From Paenibacillus bouchesdurhonensis (GTDB taxonomy: Bacteria; Bacillota; Bacilli; Paenibacillales; Paenibacillaceae): 64,000 nt of DNA. The notes under the pieces were generated by a model. It did not search any database. It had not been told where the DNA came from and saw only the letters and a list, made by a program, of their open reading frames with translations. The translations under genes and the position numbers were made by a program. The stretch covers positions 257,898 to 321,897 of the forward strand of contig NZ_LT732548.1 of assembly GCF_900155685.1 (NCBI RefSeq), read 5' to 3'. Positions 17,737 through 26,779 of the stretch are shown here, in pieces (the stretch's first letter is position 1; each line of letters starts with the position of its first letter).

Positions 17737-18702
17737 TTAATATAGTTTCGGCAGCCTATCCAAGGTGATGGCATAGTCGCTGTGGTAGGCGCTGCGCAGT
17801 ATCTCTTTCCTGGTAAATTTGTCGGTTTTGCCAAAATCGTTGGACCAAATCATAAACCAGAGCCACGGAATTCGTGATTCGGAAATACTCTGGACGCACG
17901 GTAGAGGGCCGATCTCCCCAAGAGCGGCAAGCTTCGGGGTAGGAGTGATGCGAATCAGCTCCTCATATTCCTGCCGCAAATCCGTATGCTGGTGGGCTGG
18001 CGGATATAAATCTCTTGAAATGATGTCAACAACATCATCTCCGACATAGCCTTCGACCAGTGGGGAGTTCCATACCCAAATTAAGTTCGTCAAATCGTGA
18101 TGCTTGGTATATCTATCGTACATGATTCGGTATAATTGCTTCGCAACTTCAGGCCCCTTGCTGCCCCACCAGAACCAGGCTCCTTCCGCTTCATGAAAAG
18201 GGCGCCATAATATCGGGATCCGCTTGTCGCGGAATTCCCGCAAAATTTCCGCCATATCATCCATATCGGACAGCAAGGCCTTGTGTTCTGCGGTACCTTC
18301 CACAGTCGCTTTCGCTGCGTCAAAATCGGTATGCTCGGTATAAAAGCTCTTATCTCGACCGCCGAGCGGAGAGAACCAGTGCCATGTAAAGGTGATCAAG
18401 CCGTTCTCTTTCTCCGCCCATTCCCAAGCCTTTTGCAGCGTATCTTTGTTTTCTTCGACTTCCTGCAAGCATTCCTCGCCGCTGTCATTATAATTAATGT
18501 TCGGGGAATAGGCGAGCAGTTCAAAACCGCAGAGCGCAGGCCGTTTACCTGTTACCTCATGAATGTAATGCAGCTCATCCTGCGCGATCGTCTGCGTGTG
18601 CTGTCCCGTAATAATGCCTTTTCCTCTAATTTCGCTGAGATAGTTTAGAACCGACCTTACTTCATCGGAAGCTCTGGGGTTGCATGGTGTTATATTCATC
18701 AT
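17737..18702 (-). CDS. Cytoplasmic GH26 beta-mannanase
   Basis: A 321-residue single-domain GH26 enzyme without signal peptide, expected to hydrolyse imported beta-1,4-manno-oligosaccharides. Family motifs are clear: GIITGQHTQ, the acid/base Glu in WRPFHEAEGAWFWWG, the IWVWNS strand and the nucleophile Glu in AALGEIGPLP. The ATG at 18702 follows GGTAAGG by 6 nt; the in-frame ATG at 18732 has no ribosome site. It is the last gene of the mannan importer operon, so its role is probably intracellular breakdown after uptake. Endo-acting mannanase is the default for GH26; exo-mannobiohydrolase is possible. Confidence 0.92.
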   Translation of the reverse strand: MMNITPCNPRASDEVRSVLNYLSEIRGKGIITGQHTQTIAQDELHYIHEVTGKRPALCGFELLAYSPNINYNDSGEECLQEVEENKDTLQKAWEWAEKENGLITFTWHWFSPLGGRDKSFYTEHTDFDAAKATVEGTAEHKALLSDMDDMAEILREFRDKRIPILWRPFHEAEGAWFWWGSKGPEVAKQLYRIMYDRYTKHHDLTNLIWVWNSPLVEGYVGDDVVDIISRDLYPPAHQHTDLRQEYEELIRITPTPKLAALGEIGPLPCVQSISESRIPWLWFMIWSNDFGKTDKFTRKEILRSAYHSDYAITLDRLPKLY

Positions 18703-18784
18703 TGTATCCTTACCTTTCCACTCCGCGGTCATTCAGCGGCTATCATTATCTATTTCGGTTGCGAAGTTAGTCAAGCGTATACAA

Positions 18785-18811
18785 AATTAGCCGGAAATAT
18801 TCCAGCTAATT
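18785..18811 (-). terminator. Intercistronic hairpin between binding-protein and GH26 genes
   Basis: AATTAGC/GCTAATT with an inner GGAA/TTCC pairing forms a near-perfect stem, followed on the minus strand by TTGT only. It is more likely an mRNA-stabilising or partial-termination element that keeps the binding protein more abundant than the enzyme. Confidence 0.5.
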
Positions 18812-18836
18812 CTGTAATAAATCGCTGCTTTGGTTA

Positions 18837-20537
18837 CTACTCACCGCTCCAAAGCTTAACGCGATCCTTGACGAATTGGCCGTAAGCCTCTTCCATCTCT
18901 TTCACGCCTGCTTTTTCCAAATCCGCCATATAATCATCCCAGATTTTATCGAATTGATCCGGATTGGCCATAATCGCCTCTGGAACCCGTTTCCAAGTAA
19001 TATCTTTCATTTTTTGCATAAGGATTGTAGCTTTGCTGTCGCTAGGCAGAACGATATTGTAAGCTGCGCCAGCTTTTCTTTCAGGGAATTCCTCTTCTTT
19101 CGGGAACAGATCCCTCCAGGTTTCAACGTTATAAGCTTCCAAAACCTCTTTCTCAGGCTGACTGAAGGTAGCTATCAGCATTTCCCGGTTGTTCTTGGTG
19201 AAGTAGTTTCCAGTTGAATCCTGGATTCCATCCCCGTAATGAACCGTAAGGTTCCAGTACAATCCAAGCCCCGACTCCTTCAGATAGGCATTTCCTTCTT
19301 TGTCCATTTTGTCTTGAGTTTCTTTTGGCACAATTCTCTTGCCATCCTGAACAATGTAGTCTATACCTTCAACGCCCCAGTTGATCAAGATCTGACCTTC
19401 TTCTGAAGCCAAATAGTCTAGGAACTTAATAGCGGCTACCGGGTCTTTGCAGTCTTCCGAGATGGCTATGCCATAGCCTCCATCAAAGCCCGCCGGCCAG
19501 AAGCTGGTATCCTTGTACTCCTTGGACATTGTAACCGGGTAATGACCGTAGGTCTGATCGAATTTGCCCTCCGCTTTTAGAGCGTTTTGCGCCTCCCCAT
19601 AGTCCCAAGCAGGGTCGATCAGGCCGAGTACCCGCCCGGATGCAACCTTGGCTTTGAATTGATCTGTTTTCTGTACAAAGCTTTCCTTGTCCAGCAGCCC
19701 GATAGAGTTCATATGGTTCAGCCAGCGGAAATACTCTCGTTCCTCGGGACGACGGAAATGATATGTTACATCAAATGTTTCTTGGTCGACATAATACTCG
19801 CCGTCATCTGGCGCGCCTGTCGTAAAGAAGCCCATATTCGTTACCTGATACATATGCCAGTCGTCAGCATTGAGCGTAAGTCCGATGTTCGGATTGCCGT
19901 TCTCATCCGTAGGGTGTTTGTCCAGGTATTCCTTGATAACCTTCTCAAAATCCTTAACGGTGCGGATCTCAGGATATCCGGCTTCTTTTACAACACGGTG
20001 CTGCAGTTGGAAGCCATAATCGGGTTTGAGCTTGCGCTCGTCAATGGCAGACCAAGTTGGGATCGTATAGATCGCTTGATCTTCCAGACTGTATTTGGCG
20101 CGTACAATTTGATCACCCAGCATTTTCTTAATGTTCGGAGCATGCTCCTCAATCAAGTCTGTCAGGTCGAGAATCGCACCCACATCAACCAGCTTGCCGA
20201 TGTCCGCTTTGGCCGCGATCAGATCAGGAACTTCACCCGTTGCTGCCATAATCGCTACCTTCTGTGTAGGATCGCCTACCGCAAACTCGGCATCCAATAC
20301 GACGCCTGTTTTTTCAGTAATGATCTTGCCTATTCGATCCTGCATGTTATTCCAATTGGCGCTAGGATCTTGTGTGAAATAGGTTAATGTAATAGGAGAT
20401 GCGCTGTTGTCGGCTGCATTTGAGCCATTAGATGAATTCTTTCCGTCCGTAGAGCTGCCGCTACAGCCGATAAGCTGGCTTAACAGAAGAACTGACGCTA
20501 TGACCGAAATCGTAGTTTTCTTGAATTTCGTCTTCAT
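18837..20537 (-). CDS. Sugar ABC transporter substrate-binding lipoprotein (LplA-like)
   Basis: A 566-residue extracellular solute-binding lipoprotein, about the size of LplA-type proteins for large oligosaccharides. The lipobox is LIGCS after a hydrophobic signal. Motifs such as LTYFTQDPSANW, IPLEDLIEEHAPN-like DLIEEHAPNIKKML and the C-terminal ILMQKMKDITWKRVPEAIM are typical. The start at 20537 has AAGGGGTG upstream. It lies behind two permease genes and before the cytoplasmic GH26, so manno-oligosaccharides are the likely ligands. The importer has no ATPase here and probably uses a shared MsmX-like one. Confidence 0.92.
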   Translation of the reverse strand: MKTKFKKTTISVIASVLLLSQLIGCSGSSTDGKNSSNGSNAADNSASPITLTYFTQDPSANWNNMQDRIGKIITEKTGVVLDAEFAVGDPTQKVAIMAATGEVPDLIAAKADIGKLVDVGAILDLTDLIEEHAPNIKKMLGDQIVRAKYSLEDQAIYTIPTWSAIDERKLKPDYGFQLQHRVVKEAGYPEIRTVKDFEKVIKEYLDKHPTDENGNPNIGLTLNADDWHMYQVTNMGFFTTGAPDDGEYYVDQETFDVTYHFRRPEEREYFRWLNHMNSIGLLDKESFVQKTDQFKAKVASGRVLGLIDPAWDYGEAQNALKAEGKFDQTYGHYPVTMSKEYKDTSFWPAGFDGGYGIAISEDCKDPVAAIKFLDYLASEEGQILINWGVEGIDYIVQDGKRIVPKETQDKMDKEGNAYLKESGLGLYWNLTVHYGDGIQDSTGNYFTKNNREMLIATFSQPEKEVLEAYNVETWRDLFPKEEEFPERKAGAAYNIVLPSDSKATILMQKMKDITWKRVPEAIMANPDQFDKIWDDYMADLEKAGVKEMEEAYGQFVKDRVKLWSGE

Positions 20538-20629
20538 AATATGAAACACCCCTTTATTTGATGAAAAGTACGGATTTATCAATCTGATGCATGAGAGAAT
20601 GGCGCGCTTTGCCGATTCCCGTTTGCGTA

Positions 20630-21565
20630 TCAGCTTTTTACAGCACCAAGCGTCATCCCTTTGACAAAGTATTTCTGCAGGAAGGGGTAGACGACCAGAA
20701 TCGGAACTGTAGCAACGATGGTAATCGCCATTTTGACGGAATCCGGCGACACTTGCGCCATCAGCTCTGTCATATTGCCTCCACGCATGTTATTGGCATT
20801 GGTCGTTGTGCTTTGCAGCACTTTCATTAACTCATACTGGAGTGTCGTCAAAGCGTCATTGGAACCGTTAAAAAGATAGGTATCAAACCACGAATTCCAT
20901 TGTCCAACGGCCAGGAACAGCGCAACTGTAGCAAGCGCAGGCTTGCATAGCGGTAGAATGATGCGCCAGTAAATTGTAAAGTCGTTTGCCCCGTCAATCT
21001 TGGCTGATTCTTGAAGGGCGAAAGGGAGGCCATCGATAAAAGAACGAATGACGAAGATGTTAAAGGCACTCACAAGTCCGGGTAAAATATAGACCGCAAA
21101 AGTGTTAATCAATTCCAGGTTCTTGATGAGGATAAATCCAGGAATCAAGCCGCCGGATACATACATGGTGATAGCCAGGAACGTCGAGACGAATTTTCTT
21201 CCCTGAAAATCTGTCCGAGCCAATGTGTAAGCGACCATAGAGCCACTGACAAGACCCGCCACTGTACCTGCGAGTGTACGGTACACCGAAATTTTGAAGC
21301 CAGTGAGCAAGCTACTGTAGCTGAAGATTTGCTTATAATTCTCCAAAGTGAATTTTCTTGGGTAGATCGTCACGCCGCCTCGAACCGTATCGACAGAATC
21401 ATTGAAAGAAATGGCTAGTACGTTTAGGAATGGATATAGCGTAATAATAGTAATGATTCCAATGAGCAGATATACGACTATATCAAAAATCCAGTCCTGG
21501 GCAGATCGGGAGGCTGCTCTCGACCGTTTTGTCCTAAGGGTGGATACCGAATCGGCTGTGCTCAT
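20630..21565 (-). CDS. Sugar ABC transporter permease (YtcP/LplC-type)
   Basis: A 311-residue inner-membrane permease of the carbohydrate ABC family with six predicted helices. The EAA loop reads ALQESAKIDGANDFTIYWRIILPLCKP. The N-terminal start TLYPFLNVLAISFN and the C-terminus YPFLQKYFVKGMTLGAVKS are diagnostic of the YtcP/LplC group. AGGAGGGG lies 7 nt before the ATG. It forms a heterodimer with the LplB-type permease encoded 36 nt upstream and should carry manno-oligosaccharides delivered by the downstream lipoprotein. Confidence 0.94.
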   Translation of the reverse strand: MSTADSVSTLRTKRSRAASRSAQDWIFDIVVYLLIGIITIITLYPFLNVLAISFNDSVDTVRGGVTIYPRKFTLENYKQIFSYSSLLTGFKISVYRTLAGTVAGLVSGSMVAYTLARTDFQGRKFVSTFLAITMYVSGGLIPGFILIKNLELINTFAVYILPGLVSAFNIFVIRSFIDGLPFALQESAKIDGANDFTIYWRIILPLCKPALATVALFLAVGQWNSWFDTYLFNGSNDALTTLQYELMKVLQSTTTNANNMRGGNMTELMAQVSPDSVKMAITIVATVPILVVYPFLQKYFVKGMTLGAVKS

Positions 21566-21601
21566 GTCTGAAGCCCCTCCTTTACTAGGATGCTTTTAAG
21601 T

Positions 21602-22561
21602 TTACATGATACTTTCATTAGCAAATTTCTTGAACATTCCGTTCGCCACAAACAGTAGGATCAAACTGATCAATGAATTGAAAATATTAATTGCCGTACC
21701 GAAGGAATATCTGCCCATAGATAAGCCGTAATTCAATGCATACAGATCCAACACCTCGGAGTAGTCCTTGACCATATGGTTGCCGAGCAGGAACTGTTTC
21801 TCAAATCCGATTCCAACGAGATGGCCGATCGACATAATCAACAGCACGATAATCGTCGAGCGAATGCCCGGGAGTGTGATATGCCATATTTGTTTCAAAC
21901 GGCTGGCACCGTCAACCCTTGCAGCTTCATAAAGCTCAGGCCCGATCCCTGAAATGGCTGCCAGATAAATAATGGCGTTCCAACCTGTCTCCTTCCAGAC
22001 ATCCGCTGCTGTCACAATCCCCCAGAACAGGCGCCCCTGGGACATAAACTGAATCGGTTCATCAATGAGGTTCAGACTCATTAGCACAGCGTTTACAGCT
22101 CCGCCATCTGTTGACAGCATCTTGGTGACAATCCCTGCTGCAACTACCCAAGATACAAAGTGCGGCAGATAGGACACCGTCTGTACGAAGCGCTTCATGG
22201 CTTGAACCCGCACCTCGTTCAGCAATAGTGCAAACAGTACCGGAAATACAAAGCCTGCTACAAGACCCATAATACTCATAGCCATGGTATTTCTAAGCAC
22301 CAAATAGAATTGATCATCACGGAACAGCATTTGGAAATGCTCTAGTCCAACCCATTTCTGTTCAAAAAAGCCCTTGCCTGGCTTGTAGTTTTGAAAAGCC
22401 ATCGTCCAGCCCCACAGCGGCAAATACTGGAACACGAAAACCCAGATCACAAAAGGAATGGACATTAGGTAAAGATACTTCTGATTTTTAAACACCTTCC
22501 ACTTTTGCGGCTTATTATTCAGCCCGCTGCTCGTTTGCTTCTCAAGTGTTATCGCTTTCAT
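21602..22561 (-). CDS. Sugar ABC transporter permease (LplB-type)
   Basis: A 319-residue permease, first gene of the importer operon. It has six hydrophobic segments, the group-specific stretch WVFVFQYLPLWGWTMAFQNYKPG and the EAA loop ELYEAARVDGASRLKQIWHITLPGI. The ATG at 22561 is preceded by GGGGGGAG at 8 nt, so the upstream in-frame start is not needed. The gene begins just downstream of a regulatory element that is also found before the secreted GH26, suggesting control by the same YesN-like regulator. Confidence 0.94.
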   Translation of the reverse strand: MKAITLEKQTSSGLNNKPQKWKVFKNQKYLYLMSIPFVIWVFVFQYLPLWGWTMAFQNYKPGKGFFEQKWVGLEHFQMLFRDDQFYLVLRNTMAMSIMGLVAGFVFPVLFALLLNEVRVQAMKRFVQTVSYLPHFVSWVVAAGIVTKMLSTDGGAVNAVLMSLNLIDEPIQFMSQGRLFWGIVTAADVWKETGWNAIIYLAAISGIGPELYEAARVDGASRLKQIWHITLPGIRSTIIVLLIMSIGHLVGIGFEKQFLLGNHMVKDYSEVLDLYALNYGLSMGRYSFGTAINIFNSLISLILLFVANGMFKKFANESIM

Positions 22562-22592
22562 CTCTCTGTCTCCCCCCTCTCTTTCCTTAAGC

Positions 22593-22676
22593 ATAAAGCA
22601 TAGGGAAGTTAGGAGACATATCGCAGATTTCGTATAATTTCATTCTATAATCTACAATAATTTCAGAAACAATCAT
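22593..22676 (-). promoter_or_regulatory. Mannan-locus regulatory element, copy 1
   Basis: Read on the minus strand, this 84-nt stretch before the importer operon shares long identical blocks with 25118-25202: GATTGTTTCTGAAAT, ATGAAATTATACGAAAT, GATATGTCTCC and ATGCTTTAT, with the same spacing to within 1 nt. The first two could bind the AraC-type regulator and the last could be the -10 region. Confidence 0.7.
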
Positions 22677-22759
22677 TTGTTTTCAGGATGTGTGATTAAA
22701 ATCTGCTGACAGCCGATCCGAATCTGAGCTCTGATTATATACTCTGGTCTTTAGGTGAA

Positions 22760-25084
22760 TCAGAAATTCGCAAGGTTTAAATAAACCAGCAGACGCTTGA
22801 TCATAACGACAGCCTGCGCACGATCCACGTTCTCCTCCGGTGCAAACAATTCTGTCGATACTCCTTGTATAAGCCCTAAGGCTAATACTTCATTTACACT
22901 GGCTGCTGCCCATGCACTGACAGATGAAAGATCGGTGAATCCTGCCAGCGAATTGCCTGTCAAAGCTGGGTTCTGACCTGTAAAGGCCATCGTACGAGCG
23001 ATCAACACCGCCATCTGCTCGCGTGTAACCTGAGCATTCGGCTGGAAAGTACCATCAGCAAAGCCGACCATGATCTTCGCCTCGCTTATAGCTTCAATAG
23101 CACCTGCGTACCAGCTCGTCCTCTCTACATCTGAGAACTTGCCTGTTGCTGGTTGTAAATCAAGTCCAATCGCTCTGGCTATAAGCACAGAAATTTCGGC
23201 CCGGGTAATGGGACGGTTTGGCGCAAATTGTCCGTAACCAATCCCGAAAACCACCTTTTGGTTCAACATCAGTTCAATATCGTTCTTAGCCCAATGGCTC
23301 TCGATATCAGTGAAGCTATTCTTTGGCTCCATGCCGGTAACATCATCGTTCTCCAAATGGCTTTTCTGCTCATCAGCTTCGGCCATCCCTGTCGATTCGC
23401 CATTCTCCGCCACAAACTTAAGATTGGAATACAAATCTGCCGGAAGCTCATCGAGCGTGATAACATATTCGTGATGATATACCTTATTCAAATGCTCCAT
23501 CGTATTTGTTTTGCCATCTCTGATATAATGGCCGGTCCAGGTGCTGAAGAAGCTCCAGTCCGCACCGTATGCCTGAAGAATATCCGGATCAGGAATAGGG
23601 CCATTCTCCGCTAGCGCAGCCATTTTCTTATCGTTCACCAAGGATACAAGCGTCTCATATTTTGCGATGCTCGGATTGTAGTCGCCCTCAGGGTTGTAGA
23701 TATCCACGCTTACTATGTCCACGATATCATCACCCGGATACCAGTCCTTCTTCTCGGAGTTCCATACCCAAATCAGATTGTTCAGCTTGTGATAATGGGT
23801 TAACCGATCATACAGCAGTCTATATAGCTGCTTCGTCGGCTCAGCCCCCTTTGCTCCCCACCAAAACCAAGTGCCCTCTGCCTCATGCAGCGGCCTCCAT
23901 AATACAGGTACGTTCGCATCCTGCAGGCGCTTCAACTGAACAGCGATAGCATCAATATCCCGGAGCAGAAGCTGATAGTCCTCAGAATCCGGATGATTAA
24001 GAGCATATTCGACATCAAAGGTTGTAAATTCGGTGTAGAAGCCTCGCCACCACTCGTTACCAGGCTCATTTCCGCCGATTCCCTTCGGGGCATTCCAGTG
24101 CCAGCATAAAGATACAATACCGCCGCGTTTGTACCATTCGATCATCTTCTCGATCTCAGTTGAGGAGGCTCCATGATCGACGCGGGACGGAGAGTAATCC
24201 ATCAAGTCTGTAGAAAAGATCGCTGGATATTTACCCGTCTGCTGCTTGATCCACTCCACATCTTCAAGCGTCTGCTGTCCAGAGATAATTTTCTGTCCAT
24301 ACTGACTAAGCAAGTAGCTCATCAGCGCTCTGGCTTCAGGTGTCGCTTCGGGATTGTTCAATGTGCCTGCCTTGTGCCCTTCGACAGGGTATTCTCGCCC
24401 GGAGTTCCCTATTGAGACGTCGCCTGACATGATGCCATCCTCTGCTTCACGCTTGTTACCGGATGCAGCTGCGTTAGCTGGTTCAAGCTTGATATGCTCT
24501 ATGCCGTAGTAGCCCCAGCCACGCACAATTTTGATTGTATTGCTACCAGCATTCAGCAGCACTTTACTGACCATTTTTTCAGCCCGGACAGTCCCTGTTG
24601 CTGGCGCATCTAGTGCCAATTCCCCAGTGCCTGCACCATTGATCTCGATACTGGTTACTTTGTCCCCATAGCCTTCAGGAATGTAGTAGCCCAGACTGAG
24701 CTTAAACAATCCTGCTTCTGCAACGTCTACTGTAAATGTTGCGCTGCCGATGGGTTCTGTGGCGTTTGCAACTTCATCAAAAAAGTAAGAAATATAGCCT
24801 TCACCGTCATACAAAGTATCATCGTCTTCATTTACAGAGCCGCGCTTCTCAACTCCATAACCTTCTAACATAGCATCCGTATAAGTAACCGTTATGTTGT
24901 TAGTTGGATCGACAAACGGCCCATCCCCAATATGCATGCCAGCATCTAGTACGGCTGAAGAAGCCTCAGCCATTGAAGCTGTTGAACCAAGCATTCCCAT
25001 CAAAATAACAATGCATAGCACAAACACAGAAAATTTCCTCTTCGCCTGTGCAGCCCTTGCCATAGAAATTGACATCGCTTTCAT
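22760..25084 (-). CDS. Cell-surface GH26 beta-mannanase with carbohydrate-binding and SLH domains
   Basis: A 774-residue exported enzyme for attacking insoluble beta-mannan. In order: signal peptide (to about MAEASS), a CBM35-like beta-sandwich (about residues 45-205), a GH26 barrel (about 235-560) with acid/base Glu in WRPLHEAEGTWFWWG and nucleophile Glu in AALAENGPIPDP, and three SLH repeats (about 590-774) for S-layer-type wall anchoring. The start at 25084 is the nearest ATG to GAGGGGGA (about 12 nt); the longer frame from 25150 adds residues without a signal character. It has its own copy of the mannan-locus element and follows the two-component genes. Confidence 0.93.
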   Translation of the reverse strand: MKAMSISMARAAQAKRKFSVFVLCIVILMGMLGSTASMAEASSAVLDAGMHIGDGPFVDPTNNITVTYTDAMLEGYGVEKRGSVNEDDDTLYDGEGYISYFFDEVANATEPIGSATFTVDVAEAGLFKLSLGYYIPEGYGDKVTSIEINGAGTGELALDAPATGTVRAEKMVSKVLLNAGSNTIKIVRGWGYYGIEHIKLEPANAAASGNKREAEDGIMSGDVSIGNSGREYPVEGHKAGTLNNPEATPEARALMSYLLSQYGQKIISGQQTLEDVEWIKQQTGKYPAIFSTDLMDYSPSRVDHGASSTEIEKMIEWYKRGGIVSLCWHWNAPKGIGGNEPGNEWWRGFYTEFTTFDVEYALNHPDSEDYQLLLRDIDAIAVQLKRLQDANVPVLWRPLHEAEGTWFWWGAKGAEPTKQLYRLLYDRLTHYHKLNNLIWVWNSEKKDWYPGDDIVDIVSVDIYNPEGDYNPSIAKYETLVSLVNDKKMAALAENGPIPDPDILQAYGADWSFFSTWTGHYIRDGKTNTMEHLNKVYHHEYVITLDELPADLYSNLKFVAENGESTGMAEADEQKSHLENDDVTGMEPKNSFTDIESHWAKNDIELMLNQKVVFGIGYGQFAPNRPITRAEISVLIARAIGLDLQPATGKFSDVERTSWYAGAIEAISEAKIMVGFADGTFQPNAQVTREQMAVLIARTMAFTGQNPALTGNSLAGFTDLSSVSAWAAASVNEVLALGLIQGVSTELFAPEENVDRAQAVVMIKRLLVYLNLANF

Positions 25085-25117
25085 TTTTTTCTGCGTTCCC
25101 CCTCTCGTGCTACCACT

Positions 25118-25202
25118 ATAAAGCATGTGGAGGGCATGGAGACATATCACTAATTTCGTATAATTTCATGCGATAATCCGCAGAGATTTCAGAAACAATC
25201 AT
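25118..25202 (-). promoter_or_regulatory. Mannan-locus regulatory element, copy 2
   Basis: This 85-nt stretch before the SLH-anchored GH26 gene is the counterpart of 22593-22676, with the same four blocks in the same order. The sequence between blocks differs, which argues for selection on the blocks rather than a fresh duplication. Confidence 0.7.
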
Positions 25203-25228
25203 AGATTTTCATTATGAATATTTATCTT

Positions 25229-26779
25229 TCAACTTTTTTTCTGATACGAGGAAGGCGACTGCCCCTCTAATTTCTTAAATTTATTGTGAAAGTAATTTAC
25301 GTTCGAGTAGCCTACTTTTTCAGCCACCTCATACACCTTCAATCCCTGTGTTAGCAATTCCTTCGCTTTATCAATTCGGACTCTGTCGAGATAGGCGTTG
25401 AAATATTCCCCCGTGTGGCTTTTGAAAAGCTGACCGAGATAGGAGCTGCTGTAATTGAACAACCCAGCCAGCATTTCCAATCGCAGATTCTCATAGTAAT
25501 GCCGTTCTATGAAGTCCAGCAAGCGCCTCATTTCGTTGTCCCGGCTAGTATAATCTGCGCAGCGGGCCAGCCTTTCCATAACAGCGGTTACATAGCCGAC
25601 AAGATCCCGGATAAAGCGCTGACTGTAAATACCCGCTAGGAATTGGGCTGGTTCCCCCGGATAGATAGATTCCGACCAGAGGCGAGGGGAGACTTTTCGC
25701 AGCGTTTCATTCGCGAGGTAGAAGAATCGTTCACGAATCTCCGTTTCTCCTTTTCCTATAATCGCCATTTGCGCAGCAACTTCGTCCAAAAGGGAATGGA
25801 TGCCTTCCGCATGTCCGACATCAACCAAATAATAGAGTCGAAAGGAGACCTCCTCCCCGTCCAGCAAGGAAGTATCCTTAGAACTGGAGGGCGCTTGGCG
25901 ATAGCTTTCTGGAGTCTCCAATGTTAGCACCCTGCCTTTGTCATAGAAAAAGCTGCGTTCGAGCAGCGAACGGGCAGTACGGAAGGAATTTGTGATCTGA
26001 TCCAGCGCCAGAACTGTTTCACCCGCTGCCACATCCATGTGGGTGCGAATCTCTCCGGATAGCATCTGTAGTTCTCTGTATAAATCGGCCCTGCCAAAAT
26101 CGCCGACCAGTGTATTAGCGAGAAGCAGAACCGTATAAGGAGCAAAGTAGAGAACAAGGCTTTGGCCATCCGCTGCATACGCTGTAACTAAGCGCTCCCG
26201 GAAGCTGCGGATGCGCTCGTCCTCCTCCGGATGCAGACCCGGAAAAGAGATTAGCACAATCTGATATTTTGGCCAATCCATCCCTAATGATTTAGCCAGA
26301 TTGTCTATGGAAACGTTTGCTAAATCGTGTGAACCGGACAACAGAGAATACACCGCCCATTCCGGCGATTTTGCATCCTGATGAACCTGCTTCTCCAGCC
26401 GATCCGCGGAAATCTGCTGGTGAAGCTTCTGAAGCAGGGCGGACAGCTCTTCTTTGTTGACAGGCTTAAGCAGATAACCTTCAACACCATATTGAAGCGC
26501 TTGGCGGGCGTACTCGAAATCAGCGTATCCGCTCAGCACGATCGCATGTGTGTCCCAGCCACGACGGCGGATTTCCTGAAGAAGCTGCAGCCCATCCATA
26601 CCAGGCATACGGATATCGACCAGTATCACATCGGGAATCTGCTCTTCATCCACACGAAGTGCCTCATTTCCATTGGCCGCCGTTCCCATGATCTCGTACC
26701 CTAGTTCCTGCCAGGGTATCAAGGTTTGCAGTCCAAGACGCAGCTTTGGCTCATCATCAACAATCATCACTGTATACAT
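25229..26779 (-). CDS. YesN-type response regulator, AraC-family output
   Basis: A 516-residue regulator: receiver domain (DDEP acidic pocket, phospho-Asp in ILVDIRMPGMDG, LSGYADFEYA, switch Lys in LKPV), a variable middle of about 270 residues, and a C-terminal AraC helix-turn-helix pair (about 415-515: LEMLAGLFNYSSSYLGQLFK and VAEKVGYSNVNYFHNKFKK). The ATG at 26779 overlaps the kinase stop by 13 nt, so the two are coupled. It most likely activates the mannan genes through the duplicated element before the GH26 and importer operons. The exact inducer is inferred from context. Confidence 0.93.
   Translation of the reverse strand: MYTVMIVDDEPKLRLGLQTLIPWQELGYEIMGTAANGNEALRVDEEQIPDVILVDIRMPGMDGLQLLQEIRRRGWDTHAIVLSGYADFEYARQALQYGVEGYLLKPVNKEELSALLQKLHQQISADRLEKQVHQDAKSPEWAVYSLLSGSHDLANVSIDNLAKSLGMDWPKYQIVLISFPGLHPEEDERIRSFRERLVTAYAADGQSLVLYFAPYTVLLLANTLVGDFGRADLYRELQMLSGEIRTHMDVAAGETVLALDQITNSFRTARSLLERSFFYDKGRVLTLETPESYRQAPSSSKDTSLLDGEEVSFRLYYLVDVGHAEGIHSLLDEVAAQMAIIGKGETEIRERFFYLANETLRKVSPRLWSESIYPGEPAQFLAGIYSQRFIRDLVGYVTAVMERLARCADYTSRDNEMRRLLDFIERHYYENLRLEMLAGLFNYSSSYLGQLFKSHTGEYFNAYLDRVRIDKAKELLTQGLKVYEVAEKVGYSNVNYFHNKFKKLEGQSPSSYQKKS

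Noticed and set aside
22760..25084. SLH-GH26 as part of a cellulosome
   Set aside because: There are no dockerin or cohesin signatures; anchoring is through SLH repeats only.
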